From CAYYTU01 sp964474655 (GTDB lineage: Bacteria > Chloroflexota > Anaerolineae > B4-G1): 64,000 bases of DNA. Below are positions 25,840 to 33,095 of the stretch, piece after piece. The position numbers were made by a program, and so were the translations under genes. How positions within the stretch are numbered: the first letter of the stretch is position 1; the number at the start of each line of letters is the position of its first letter. The notes below the pieces were generated by a model that saw nothing but the letters and a program-made list of their open reading frames with translations, was not told where the DNA came from and searched no databases. Location of the stretch: contig CAYYTU010000011.1 in the NCBI GenBank assembly GCA_964474655.1, positions 4,886 to 68,885 on the forward strand. Direction: 5' to 3'.

Positions 25840-27003
25840 GTGAGTGACGCAGAGCATGAAGTTGTGGCCCTCTTTCAGGCATGCCATGTTCAACCGCCAA
25901 CCGCCATCGTACGCGCGCCGGGCCGAGTCAACCTGATCGGGGGGCATACGGACTACAACGAGGGCTTCGTCTTGCCGCTGGCAGTGGAGCGCGCGGCGTG
26001 GCTGGCGGTGGCACCCACCGACACCCAAGAGTGCCGCGTCTACGCCCACGATCTGGGGGCCGAGGTCAGATTCTCGCTCGACGAGCTCCCGCCGGCCGAT
26101 GGCACGTGGGCCGATTACCCGCGCGGCGTGGCCTGGGCGCTCCAGGAGCGCGGTCTGACCCCGATCAGTATGGCGACGGTGTTGACCGCCGACGTGCCGA
26201 TGGGTATAGGGCTGTCGTCATCGGCGGCGGTGGAGGTGGCCTTCGCCTACGCCTGGCAGGTACTCGGCGGGCTCGACGTCAGCCGGCGTGAGCTGGCGCT
26301 GATCTGTCAGCGGGCGGAGAACGCCTACGTCGGGACGCAATGCGGCGTGATGGACCAGATGGCGAGCGCGTTGGGAAGCGCGGGGCACGCGTTGCTGCTC
26401 GACTGTCGCACGCTGGCGATGGAGTCGGTGCCGCTGCCCGAAGACGTGGCCATTATGGTAGCGGATTCCGGCCTGCGCCGCGAACTGGCCTCCTCGGAAT
26501 ACAACGTGCGCCGCGCCCAGTGCGAGGAAGCAGTGGCGATCCTGCGCCAGCACCGACCGGACGTGCGGGCCTTGCGGGACGTGACGCCGGACGACCTGGA
26601 GCAGCTACGCGATCAGCTCCCGGCGGTGATCTATCGCCGCGCCCGGCACGTGGTCACAGACAACGCACGTGTGTTGCGGGCAGCCGAGGCGTTACGGCGA
26701 GGCGACGTCGCGACCGTGGGCGAGCTGATGCACGCCTGTCACGTCAGCCTGCGCGACGACTACGAGGTCAGCTCGCCCGAGCTGAACGCGCTGGTCGAGG
26801 CGGCACTGGCGGTCGAAGGGTGTTACGGCGCACGGCTGACGGGCGGTGGGTTCGGAGGGTGCATCGCGGCGCTCGTCGACGAGGATAGTGTACGGGATTT
26901 CGAGTGGTATGTTTCGCAGCGTTACGAAGCTGCGTTCCACTATCGTCCAAGGACGTACATTTGCCAGCCGGCCGATGGCGCGTCGGTCATCAAGAAGACT
27001 TGA
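25840..27003 (+). CDS. galK: Galactokinase (GHMP kinase)
   Basis: A 387-residue GHMP kinase matching galactokinase in length and motif order: APGRVNLIGGHTDYNEGFVLPLA near residue 26, the ATP loop PMGIGLSSSAAVEVAFA, CGVMDQMASALG with the catalytic Asp, and the C-terminal GARLTGGGFGGCIAALV motif. It phosphorylates galactose at C1 in the Leloir pathway. One oddity is that Gly35 replaces the Glu of the usual IGEHTDYN sugar-binding signature. The start is GTG with AGGA upstream, 4 bases after the previous gene. No galT, galE or galactosidase is in the window. Confidence 0.85.
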   Translation: MSDAEHEVVALFQACHVQPPTAIVRAPGRVNLIGGHTDYNEGFVLPLAVERAAWLAVAPTDTQECRVYAHDLGAEVRFSLDELPPADGTWADYPRGVAWALQERGLTPISMATVLTADVPMGIGLSSSAAVEVAFAYAWQVLGGLDVSRRELALICQRAENAYVGTQCGVMDQMASALGSAGHALLLDCRTLAMESVPLPEDVAIMVADSGLRRELASSEYNVRRAQCEEAVAILRQHRPDVRALRDVTPDDLEQLRDQLPAVIYRRARHVVTDNARVLRAAEALRRGDVATVGELMHACHVSLRDDYEVSSPELNALVEAALAVEGCYGARLTGGGFGGCIAALVDEDSVRDFEWYVSQRYEAAFHYRPRTYICQPADGASVIKKT

Positions 27004-27034
27004 ATGCATGGCGCGTAATGGACTCAAGAAGCCG

Positions 27035-28243
27035 TTAGGAGCAACGCATCGCTTCTCGCACGACCTCCAGCACCCGGTGGAGCGGGACGTCCTGCTCGCG
27101 AGCAATGGCGGCGCAATCCTCGTACTCCGGCGAGAGAGCGTGCCGCTCACCATCCAGCCACTTCTCCTTGACCTGCACCGGGCCCCACGGCGTCTCAACC
27201 GTCCGGATCTGGCGCTGTGCCACGATGCGCTCGACCGGCTGGATGCGCACGCCTAGCGTCGGCGTCTCGCGGAGCATCAGCCGAGCTGTCACTTCGGCTT
27301 GATCGGGGCGCACCAGGGCAGAAAGCACCACGCCGGGGCGGTTCTTCTTCATCTGTACCGGGGTGAACCAGACGTCGAGCGCGTTGGCCTCGAACAACCG
27401 CTCCATCGCATACCCCAGAGCTTCGCCGGTGGCGTCGTCGAGGTTACAGGTCAGCAACGTGACGTGATGAGGCGTTTCGTCCATCGCGCTTTCATCCACT
27501 TCGACTTCGCCCAGCCAGGCGCGTAGGGCGTTGGCCCACGGGAACGTCTTGTCGCCGAAGCCGTAGCCGATGGCCGCCACGCGCATCGGTGGGCGCTCGA
27601 ACGTGGCCAGCTCGGCCAGCAGGGCCGCCGCCGTCGGCGTGACGATCTCAGTCTGAGCGTGATGCGGACGGGTGGGAGCGTCGACCTCGGCCAGCAGGGC
27701 CAGCGTCGCCGGGGCCGGCGCGGGGATCAGCCCGTGCTCGATCTCGATGGTGCCACTGCCCAGCGGCACCGGGGAGGCGAAGACCCGCGCAACACCCAGG
27801 TGCTCCAGCCCGGCGACGAACCCCACGATGTCCACCAGGCTGTCCACCGCGCTGATCTCGTGAAAGTGGACCTCGTCGATGGAGGAGCCGTGAATGTCAG
27901 CCTCGACGCGCGCCAAGCGATCGAAGACAGCGAGGCTCGTCTCCTGGACGTGCTGCGAGAGACTGCTCCCCTCGATCAGACGACGCACGTCGGCCAAATG
28001 CCGCGCTGGATGTTCCTGTCCCACGTCGCGCACGTGCAGATTGACGCCGCTAAGCCCATGCCGGAGCGTCCGCTCGGCGTCCAGCTCGTAGCCGGTCAAG
28101 TCCATCTTCTGCAGATCGGCCCGGAGAGTCTCCATCGAGAGCCCCAGGTCGAGCAGAGCGCCGAGCAGCATATCGCCGCCGGCGCCGGAGAAGAGATCAA
28201 GGTAAAGGATCGTCTGTGTTTCCGTCGTGCTGATGCCGGTCAT
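27035..28243 (-). CDS. larC: Nickel insertion protein LarC (nickel-pincer cofactor synthesis)
   Basis: A 402-residue full-length LarC, the CTP-dependent cyclometallase that inserts Ni into the pincer nucleotide cofactor of lactate racemase. The N-terminal YLDLFSGAGGDMLLGALLDLG, the metal-region segment SSIDEVHFHEISAVDSLVDIVGF, and the C-terminal LLTCNLDDATGEALGYAMERLFEANALDVWFTPVQMKKNRPGVVLSALV are family hallmarks (segments listed in order). It is one continuous frame, unlike the Lactobacillus plantarum gene, which needs a programmed frameshift. It starts 2 bases after the larB stop and converges with galK. Confidence 0.92.
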   Translation of the reverse strand: MTGISTTETQTILYLDLFSGAGGDMLLGALLDLGLSMETLRADLQKMDLTGYELDAERTLRHGLSGVNLHVRDVGQEHPARHLADVRRLIEGSSLSQHVQETSLAVFDRLARVEADIHGSSIDEVHFHEISAVDSLVDIVGFVAGLEHLGVARVFASPVPLGSGTIEIEHGLIPAPAPATLALLAEVDAPTRPHHAQTEIVTPTAAALLAELATFERPPMRVAAIGYGFGDKTFPWANALRAWLGEVEVDESAMDETPHHVTLLTCNLDDATGEALGYAMERLFEANALDVWFTPVQMKKNRPGVVLSALVRPDQAEVTARLMLRETPTLGVRIQPVERIVAQRQIRTVETPWGPVQVKEKWLDGERHALSPEYEDCAAIAREQDVPLHRVLEVVREAMRCS

Positions 28244-28245
28244 CG

Positions 28246-28959
28246 CTAATCGTCCTCCCTGATGTTCCGGGCCTCAGCGACGCGGTTGGCGATCATAGCT
28301 GCCATCGCACCGGCGCCGATGCCGTTATCAATGTTGACCACGCTCATCCCAGGGGCACAGGTCTGCAGCATCGAGTAGAGCGCCGCCACGCCCTCGCCGC
28401 CGACGCCATAGCCAACGGAGGTAGGTAGGCCAACGACGGGCACGTCGACCAGGCCGGCCACCACCGACGGGAGCGCGCCGTCCATTCCAGCGGCCACGAT
28501 CAACACGTCGACCCGCTGGTCGTCCAGCATTTCGCGCAGCGGCTCGAACAGGCGATGGAGCCCGGCGACTCCAACGTCGTAGCCGGTGAGAACCTTGCAA
28601 CCCATCTCGCGACACAACAGCGCCGCTTCTTCGGCCACGGGGATGTCGGAGGTGCCAGCGCTGATTACGCCCACACGCCCGCCGGTGTTGGGGCGCTCGA
28701 CGCCAGGCCGACGCAGGACGGCGGCACGGGCAGGCGCGACCCACTCCATCGTCGCTTCTCCCTCGAAGCAAGCCTGCAATTGGTCTTTCAGCGCCGGGCC
28801 GACCCGGCTGAGTATGGCACGCCCGTTCCGCTCCAAGAAATCGCGAGCGATGGCAAGCGTCTGCTCTGGCGTCTTCCGGTCGACCAGGATAACCTCTGGC
28901 ACGCCCTTGCGTTGGGTACGCCCAAAATCTGGATTGGCAAATTGGAATCGTTCGTTCAT
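28246..28959 (-). CDS. larB: Pyridinium-3,5-biscarboxylic acid mononucleotide synthase LarB
   Basis: A 237-residue LarB, which carboxylates nicotinic acid adenine dinucleotide in the first step of nickel-pincer cofactor synthesis. Motifs: FGRTQRKGVPEVIL, VGVISAGTSDIPVAEEA, PE-like core GMDGALPSVVAGLVDVPVVGLPTSVGYG and VNIDNGIGAGAMAAMIAN. The fold of the C-terminal half is PurE-like. The start is the ATG of MNERFQF, with GAAGGA just upstream; the frame stays open for another 180 codons upstream, but that part overlaps larE and is non-homologous. Middle gene of larE-larB-larC. Confidence 0.92.
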   Translation of the reverse strand: MNERFQFANPDFGRTQRKGVPEVILVDRKTPEQTLAIARDFLERNGRAILSRVGPALKDQLQACFEGEATMEWVAPARAAVLRRPGVERPNTGGRVGVISAGTSDIPVAEEAALLCREMGCKVLTGYDVGVAGLHRLFEPLREMLDDQRVDVLIVAAGMDGALPSVVAGLVDVPVVGLPTSVGYGVGGEGVAALYSMLQTCAPGMSVVNIDNGIGAGAMAAMIANRVAEARNIREDD

Positions 28960-28976
28960 AAGTCCTTCGTGATGCG

Positions 28977-29828
28977 TTATTTCAGAGTCTCGTTCATGCT
29001 GCCGCTGCGAAAGCCGCTCAGGTCGAGTGTCACGTAGCGGTAGCCCAGGGATTGCAGCGCGGCGACGATCTCGTCGCGCACGTCCGGCTGCGCCAGATGC
29101 ACGATGGTCTGCTCGGGCACTTCGATGCGGGCGCTTGGGAAGTGATCGCGCACGCGCAGCTGTCGCAGCGAGAACCGTTCGCGCAGCGTAGCCTCGGCGG
29201 TTTCGACGCGGCTGAGGGTCTCGGCGGTCAGGGGAGTCTCGTAGGGCACGCGAGAGGCGAGGCAGGCCATCGCTGGCAGGTCCCACGTGGGCAGCTCCAG
29301 CTGGCGGGAAAGCGTCCGCACATCGGCTTTGGTGAAGCCAGCCTCCAACAACGGGGCCCGGGCGCCCAGATCCTCGGCAGCGCGCATACCGGGGCGGTAA
29401 TCGCCAGTGTCGTCGCGGTTGGCGCCGTGGACAAGGATTTTCACCCCCTCGGATGTAGCGATCGCCTGTAGCTGCTCGAACAACGCTCGCTTGCAATGGT
29501 AACAGCGGTCCGGGCGGTTGGCGACGATGTCTGGCTGGCTCAAGGCATCGAAGGAAACGACCCGATGCGCCACACCCAGCCGATCGGCCAGCGCCTTCGC
29601 GCGTTCTATCTCCGCCTGCGGTGTCAACGCCGACTGCGCCGTCAGGGCCAGCACGCGCTCGACGCCGAGTTCCTGCCAGGAGAAGGCAAGGAGAAGCGTG
29701 CTATCCACGCCTCCGGAGAAAGCGACGCCTACGCTTTTCAGCGAGGCCAGGATTTGGCGCAGATTGGTCACTTTCTGCTCGATCGTTTTCTGTTCAGTCG
29801 CTTTTCGCTCGAAAGTGGAATAGTTCAT
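28977..29828 (-). CDS. larE: ATP-dependent sacrificial sulfur transferase LarE
   Basis: A 283-residue PP-loop protein that adenylates and sulfurates the cofactor precursor. The P-loop is SGGVDSTLLL. Other family features are RCYHCKRALF, GANRDDTGDYRPGMRAAEDLGARAPL and MACLASRVPY, whose single Cys corresponds to the sacrificial Cys of the L. plantarum enzyme. Only one Cys is at this place, so it should be the self-sacrificing type and not the iron-sulfur type. The ATG of MNYSTFERK is chosen as the start, though no strong ribosome site is visible. It lies just after the RNase J terminator; its own promoter is not evident. Confidence 0.9.
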   Translation of the reverse strand: MNYSTFERKATEQKTIEQKVTNLRQILASLKSVGVAFSGGVDSTLLLAFSWQELGVERVLALTAQSALTPQAEIERAKALADRLGVAHRVVSFDALSQPDIVANRPDRCYHCKRALFEQLQAIATSEGVKILVHGANRDDTGDYRPGMRAAEDLGARAPLLEAGFTKADVRTLSRQLELPTWDLPAMACLASRVPYETPLTAETLSRVETAEATLRERFSLRQLRVRDHFPSARIEVPEQTIVHLAQPDVRDEIVAALQSLGYRYVTLDLSGFRSGSMNETLK

Positions 29829-29839
29829 GGAGAAGATCA

Positions 29840-29884
29840 TACCAAAAGAGCAAAGCCCCGGGTGTGAACCCAAAGGGCTTCGCT
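29840..29884 (-). terminator. Terminator-like hairpin after rnj
   Basis: On the minus strand a long stem (29849-29884, 10 outer pairs including one G-U, then GGG/CCC) is followed by CTCTTTTGG. It fits the end of rnj. The larE start is only 12-20 bases further on, so larEBC would need read-through or a hidden promoter. Confidence 0.65.
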
Positions 29885-29918
29885 CTGGTAGATTCAATTG
29901 TTGGCACTCACGGCCACG

Positions 29919-31565
29919 CTAGACCTCCATCACAGCCGCCGTCACCACCGGATCGCGCTGCGTTTCGCGGTAAAGGAATTGAGAGAGCGCATCTTCGATC
30001 TTCTTCTCGACGTCCTCCGGCCTGGTGCCCCCCTCGACCGAGGCCGCCGAACGCACAACGTCCTGAGCGCGTTTGAGCAGATCCTCCGATGCTGGCTTGA
30101 AGACAAAGCCGCGGGTGACGATCCGCGGATGGCCGATGGCTTTGCCCTGCCGGCGCTCATAACGCACGACGGCGGTCACGAAGCCGCTTTCGCCCAGGGC
30201 ATCGCGCTGCCGCATCACCTGCGGCCCGATCTCGCCCACGAGGGAGCCATCCACGAAGATGTAGCCGCCGGGCACGCGTTCTCCAACTTTCATCTGGCCG
30301 TCCTCGAAGTCCAGGATGTAGCCATTTTCGATCACGGCGACATTTTCATCCGGGATACCCAGCGCTCGTGCGATCTTGCCGTGCTGTTTGAGGTGTCGCA
30401 GCTCCCCGTGGATGGGGATGAAGTAGCGCGGGTTGAGCATATTGATCAGCATCTTCTGCTCTTCCTGGCCGGCGTGACCTGAGACGTGAACCTGGGCAAT
30501 GGGGTCGTAGTAAACGTCGGCGCCTCTTTGGAAGAGGCGGTTGATGACGTTGTGAATCATCTCCTCGTTGCCTGGAATGGTATGCGAGGAGAGCACCACG
30601 GTATCGCCTTCCTTGATATTGAGCGAGTAGTGGCGCCCAGTCGCCAGGCGGTTCAAGACGGCCATCGGCTCGCCCTGCGCCCCGGTTGCCATAATGACCA
30701 CTTCGCGGGGCGGGACGTTATCGACCTCGTGAAGTGGGAGCATCATCTCCTCGGGGATGTCGAGGTAGCCCAGCCGTCGGGCCATCTTCGTGTTTTCTAC
30801 CATGCTACGGCCAGCGACGGCAATCTTGCGGTTGTGCTCCGCCGCCACGTCGACCACCTGCTGGACGCGAGAGATCAAGGAAGCGAATGTGGCGATGATC
30901 AGCCGCCCCGGGGCCTCGCGCATAATCTGATGGAAGGCACCGTTAAGCACAGCCTCCGAAGGCGTCTTGCCAGGCTGATCGGCGTTGGTGCTATCGGATA
31001 ACAGCGCCAGCACGCCACGCCCGCTGAACTCAGCCAGCTTGGCGTAATCAGTGGGCCAGCCATCCACTGGCGTATGATCGAACTTGAAGTCACCACTATG
31101 AACAATCAGGCCAGCCGGGGTTGTTATCCCCAGGCCGACTGTGTCGGGAATAGAATGGCAGACGTGGTAGGGCTCGACGGTGAAGGGCCCAATATCTATC
31201 TCGTCGCCAGGTTCAATAGTGTGCAATGTGGACTGGCCCAGCATGTGCTTCTGTTCCAGGTTGACCTCAATCAGACCTCGGGTCAGCTTGGTGGCATAGA
31301 CCGGCACGTTGAACGCCTCCAGGAAGTGCGACAGAGCGCCGATGTGGTCCATATGCCCGTGGGTGATGATCACCGCACGGACCAGATCTTGTTTATCTTG
31401 CAAATAGTTCCAATCGGGGATGATGTAGTCGATTCCCAACATCCGCGATTCGGGGAACATCATGCCAGCATCGATGATGAGTATATTGCGACCATACTCG
31501 ATACTCATCATATTCTTGCCGACTTCCCCCAGGCCGCCCAGGGGAACAATTCGTAAATTAGCCAT
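29919..31565 (-). CDS. rnj: Ribonuclease J
   Basis: A 548-residue metallo-beta-lactamase/beta-CASP ribonuclease with both 5'-exonuclease and endonuclease activity in characterised homologues. The zinc motif is THGHMDHIGAL (HxHxDH), followed by HSIPDTVGLGI, VHSGDFKFDHTPVDG and LLSDSTNADQPGKTPSE. The beta-CASP part includes TGAQGEPMAVLNRLATGRH and VHVSGHAGQEEQKMLINMLNPRYFIPIHGELRHL. The C-terminal domain is complete. AGGAGA precedes the ATG. Its leader of about 120 bases has a terminator-like hairpin, so expression may be controlled by attenuation or self-cleavage. Confidence 0.95.
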   Translation of the reverse strand: MANLRIVPLGGLGEVGKNMMSIEYGRNILIIDAGMMFPESRMLGIDYIIPDWNYLQDKQDLVRAVIITHGHMDHIGALSHFLEAFNVPVYATKLTRGLIEVNLEQKHMLGQSTLHTIEPGDEIDIGPFTVEPYHVCHSIPDTVGLGITTPAGLIVHSGDFKFDHTPVDGWPTDYAKLAEFSGRGVLALLSDSTNADQPGKTPSEAVLNGAFHQIMREAPGRLIIATFASLISRVQQVVDVAAEHNRKIAVAGRSMVENTKMARRLGYLDIPEEMMLPLHEVDNVPPREVVIMATGAQGEPMAVLNRLATGRHYSLNIKEGDTVVLSSHTIPGNEEMIHNVINRLFQRGADVYYDPIAQVHVSGHAGQEEQKMLINMLNPRYFIPIHGELRHLKQHGKIARALGIPDENVAVIENGYILDFEDGQMKVGERVPGGYIFVDGSLVGEIGPQVMRQRDALGESGFVTAVVRYERRQGKAIGHPRIVTRGFVFKPASEDLLKRAQDVVRSAASVEGGTRPEDVEKKIEDALSQFLYRETQRDPVVTAAVMEV

Positions 31566-31603
31566 AATAGTCTCCTACTTCTCAATGGTTAGCGCATTGC
31601 CAT

Positions 31604-31647
31604 AAAAAAAGCACCTACCGGCCCTGCGCCTTCGGCTCGGTGGTGCT
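31604..31647 (-). terminator. Terminator-like hairpin inside the rnj 5' leader
   Basis: On the minus strand AGCACC (31642-31647) pairs with GGTGCT (31610-31615), the intervening bases are GC-rich, and seven T residues follow directly (31604-31610). It lies between the rnj promoter and the rnj start codon, the position of an attenuator. Confidence 0.7.
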
Positions 31648-31691
31648 TATCATCCGTTCCAACGACGTTTACGTCCAATTGCATCAAGTGA

Positions 31692-31720
31692 ATAGTAACA
31701 TAGGCTAAGGGTAGTGTCAA
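31692..31720 (-). promoter_or_regulatory. Promoter of rnj
   Basis: On the minus strand a perfect TTGACA (31715-31720), 17 bases, and TACTAT (31692-31697). It forms the downstream end of the repeated upstream element. Confidence 0.85.
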
Positions 31721-31850
31721 GCACATTTGAGAACCAGCCAGGACTTTATCATCTTCGAACCAGAGGTGCAACACACTTACGAGGACGTTAGGCGAGAAGC
31801 TGACGCTTTCTGGTTTTTGGCGCTTCTCGCCCGCTGATTTCAAGGCGAAA
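31715..31850 (-). repeat. Copy A of a ~130-base promoter-bearing repeat
   Basis: Read on the minus strand, this stretch is related to 52222-52351 over its whole length. A 38-base core (31746-31783) is 36/38 identical to 52285-52322. Upstream of the core, both copies have a hairpin with different sequence; here a perfect 10-base stem is GGCGAGAAGC (31823-31832 on minus) with its complement (31792-31801). Each copy ends in the TTGACA of a promoter. Confidence 0.8.
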
Positions 31851-31895
31851 ATACGTTACACCTGGAAAGTACCCCTTTAGGGAATCAACACGATC

Positions 31896-33095
31896 TCACG
31901 GCGTTTCCGTTACCGCTCTACTCGCCAGGGCCTGTAGCCCTTCAATAGCTTCCGTCCCGTCGGGATTGACCGCCAGCGCCTCGCTGAAGGCAATCTTGGC
32001 CTCTTCCAACTTCTTCTGGGCAACCAGGCTGTAGCCGTAATTGACCCGGGCGGCATAGAGTTTCTCAGTGACGGCATCGTAGCGGGGGGCGATAGCCTGA
32101 ATCTCCTCAAGCAGCTTAATTGCCTCGTTCCAATCTTGCTCCTCCCAGGCCGTATCCAGCCGCTTCATCAGCTGCTCCAGATGAGAAGGGGTTGGCGTAG
32201 GCGAAGCGCCGATGCGCTCAAGGGCGGCCCGCGCCTCCTCTCCCTCCGGCTTGAGGCCCAACGCAAGATCGAACTGAGTCCTCGCCTCGGACGTTTCTCC
32301 CTGCTCCAGCTGCTGATGCCCGTAGTTGACGTAAGCCTGGTAAAGCGTTTCACGCCACTCTCGATCTTCGGGGGCCAAATCCGCCAGCTGGAAGATGAGG
32401 TCAATTGCTTCTTCCCAATCTCCTCTGGCCCAGGCAGAATCCAGGGCGTTATTCAGCTCTTCCAAGACCGCTGGCGTACCTTCCGGCGTTGGGACCGGCG
32501 TCGGGCGGACGACCACACCGGAGGAGTAAGGAGAGGTATAGAGATCGACCTGCATCGTCAGGGCGTGGTGATCCCGCTCCCCCACGATAGCCAGGTTGTG
32601 CACGACGAAGCTCGGCGCCGAGGCCTCGCTGATGCTGGCGACGAAGTCGATCAGAGCGGCGATAGAGCCCACCGCTTTGAGCCGAAACGATTGGATGTCG
32701 TAGACCTCGCTGGGCTCCTCCAAAGGAGCGGCTTCGCTTTCCAAGTTGACAATCGTTACTTCATTCGCGCTGGCATATTGATACAATCGATTCAATACCT
32801 CGGTCACTTCATCTTCGCTGAAGAATAACCGGGGCGATTCATCCAGCATAGCCTGGAACTTTTCCAAATCCTCTCGCAACTCCTCTTCCGTCGGTTCATT
32901 CTCCCGGTCGACGATCCGACGCCGGGCCGTGGTCAAATCGTTGGCCCGCCTGCGACGATTGCGCGCCTCCGGCAAGACGAAAAAGGCGCTGAAGAAAAAC
33001 CCCAGCAGGAGAGCGCCGGCGATGGTCACCCCAGCCCACCAGCTGTAGCGCCGGTACAATCTGGCATACCGATGAAGAGACGGTCGAGCGGTCAT
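31896..33095 (-). CDS. PilO-like membrane protein with TPR-type C-terminus
   Basis: A 399-residue bitopic protein. After a short cytoplasmic N-terminus comes a transmembrane helix (about 19-41), a coiled-coil stretch (RRRRANDLTTARRRIVDRENEPTEEELREDLEKFQAML) and a ferredoxin-like PilO-type domain (about 85-190). A Pro/Thr linker leads to two or three TPR-like units (WEEAIDLIFQLADLAPEDREWRETLYQAYVNYG and WNEAIKLLEEIQAIAPRYDAVTEKLYAARVNYG). PilO is a type IV pilus alignment protein; the TPR extension is not part of standard PilO. The start ATGA overlaps the PilN-like stop, so the pair is translationally coupled. Confidence 0.72.
   Translation of the reverse strand: MTARPSLHRYARLYRRYSWWAGVTIAGALLLGFFFSAFFVLPEARNRRRRANDLTTARRRIVDRENEPTEEELREDLEKFQAMLDESPRLFFSEDEVTEVLNRLYQYASANEVTIVNLESEAAPLEEPSEVYDIQSFRLKAVGSIAALIDFVASISEASAPSFVVHNLAIVGERDHHALTMQVDLYTSPYSSGVVVRPTPVPTPEGTPAVLEELNNALDSAWARGDWEEAIDLIFQLADLAPEDREWRETLYQAYVNYGHQQLEQGETSEARTQFDLALGLKPEGEEARAALERIGASPTPTPSHLEQLMKRLDTAWEEQDWNEAIKLLEEIQAIAPRYDAVTEKLYAARVNYGYSLVAQKKLEEAKIAFSEALAVNPDGTEAIEGLQALASRAVTETP

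Larger units (their letters stand above)
31566..31895. other. 330-base intergenic region upstream of rnj
   Basis: No gene is seen here. From right to left it holds the downstream flank of the PilO-like gene, a ~136-base repeat copy, the rnj promoter, and an untranslated leader with a terminator-like hairpin. Confidence 0.7.

Noticed and set aside
28960..29496. 180-codon upstream extension of larB
   Set aside because: The extension is antisense-like Arg/Pro-rich sequence inside larE. LarB homology begins at MNERFQF, which has its own ribosome site.
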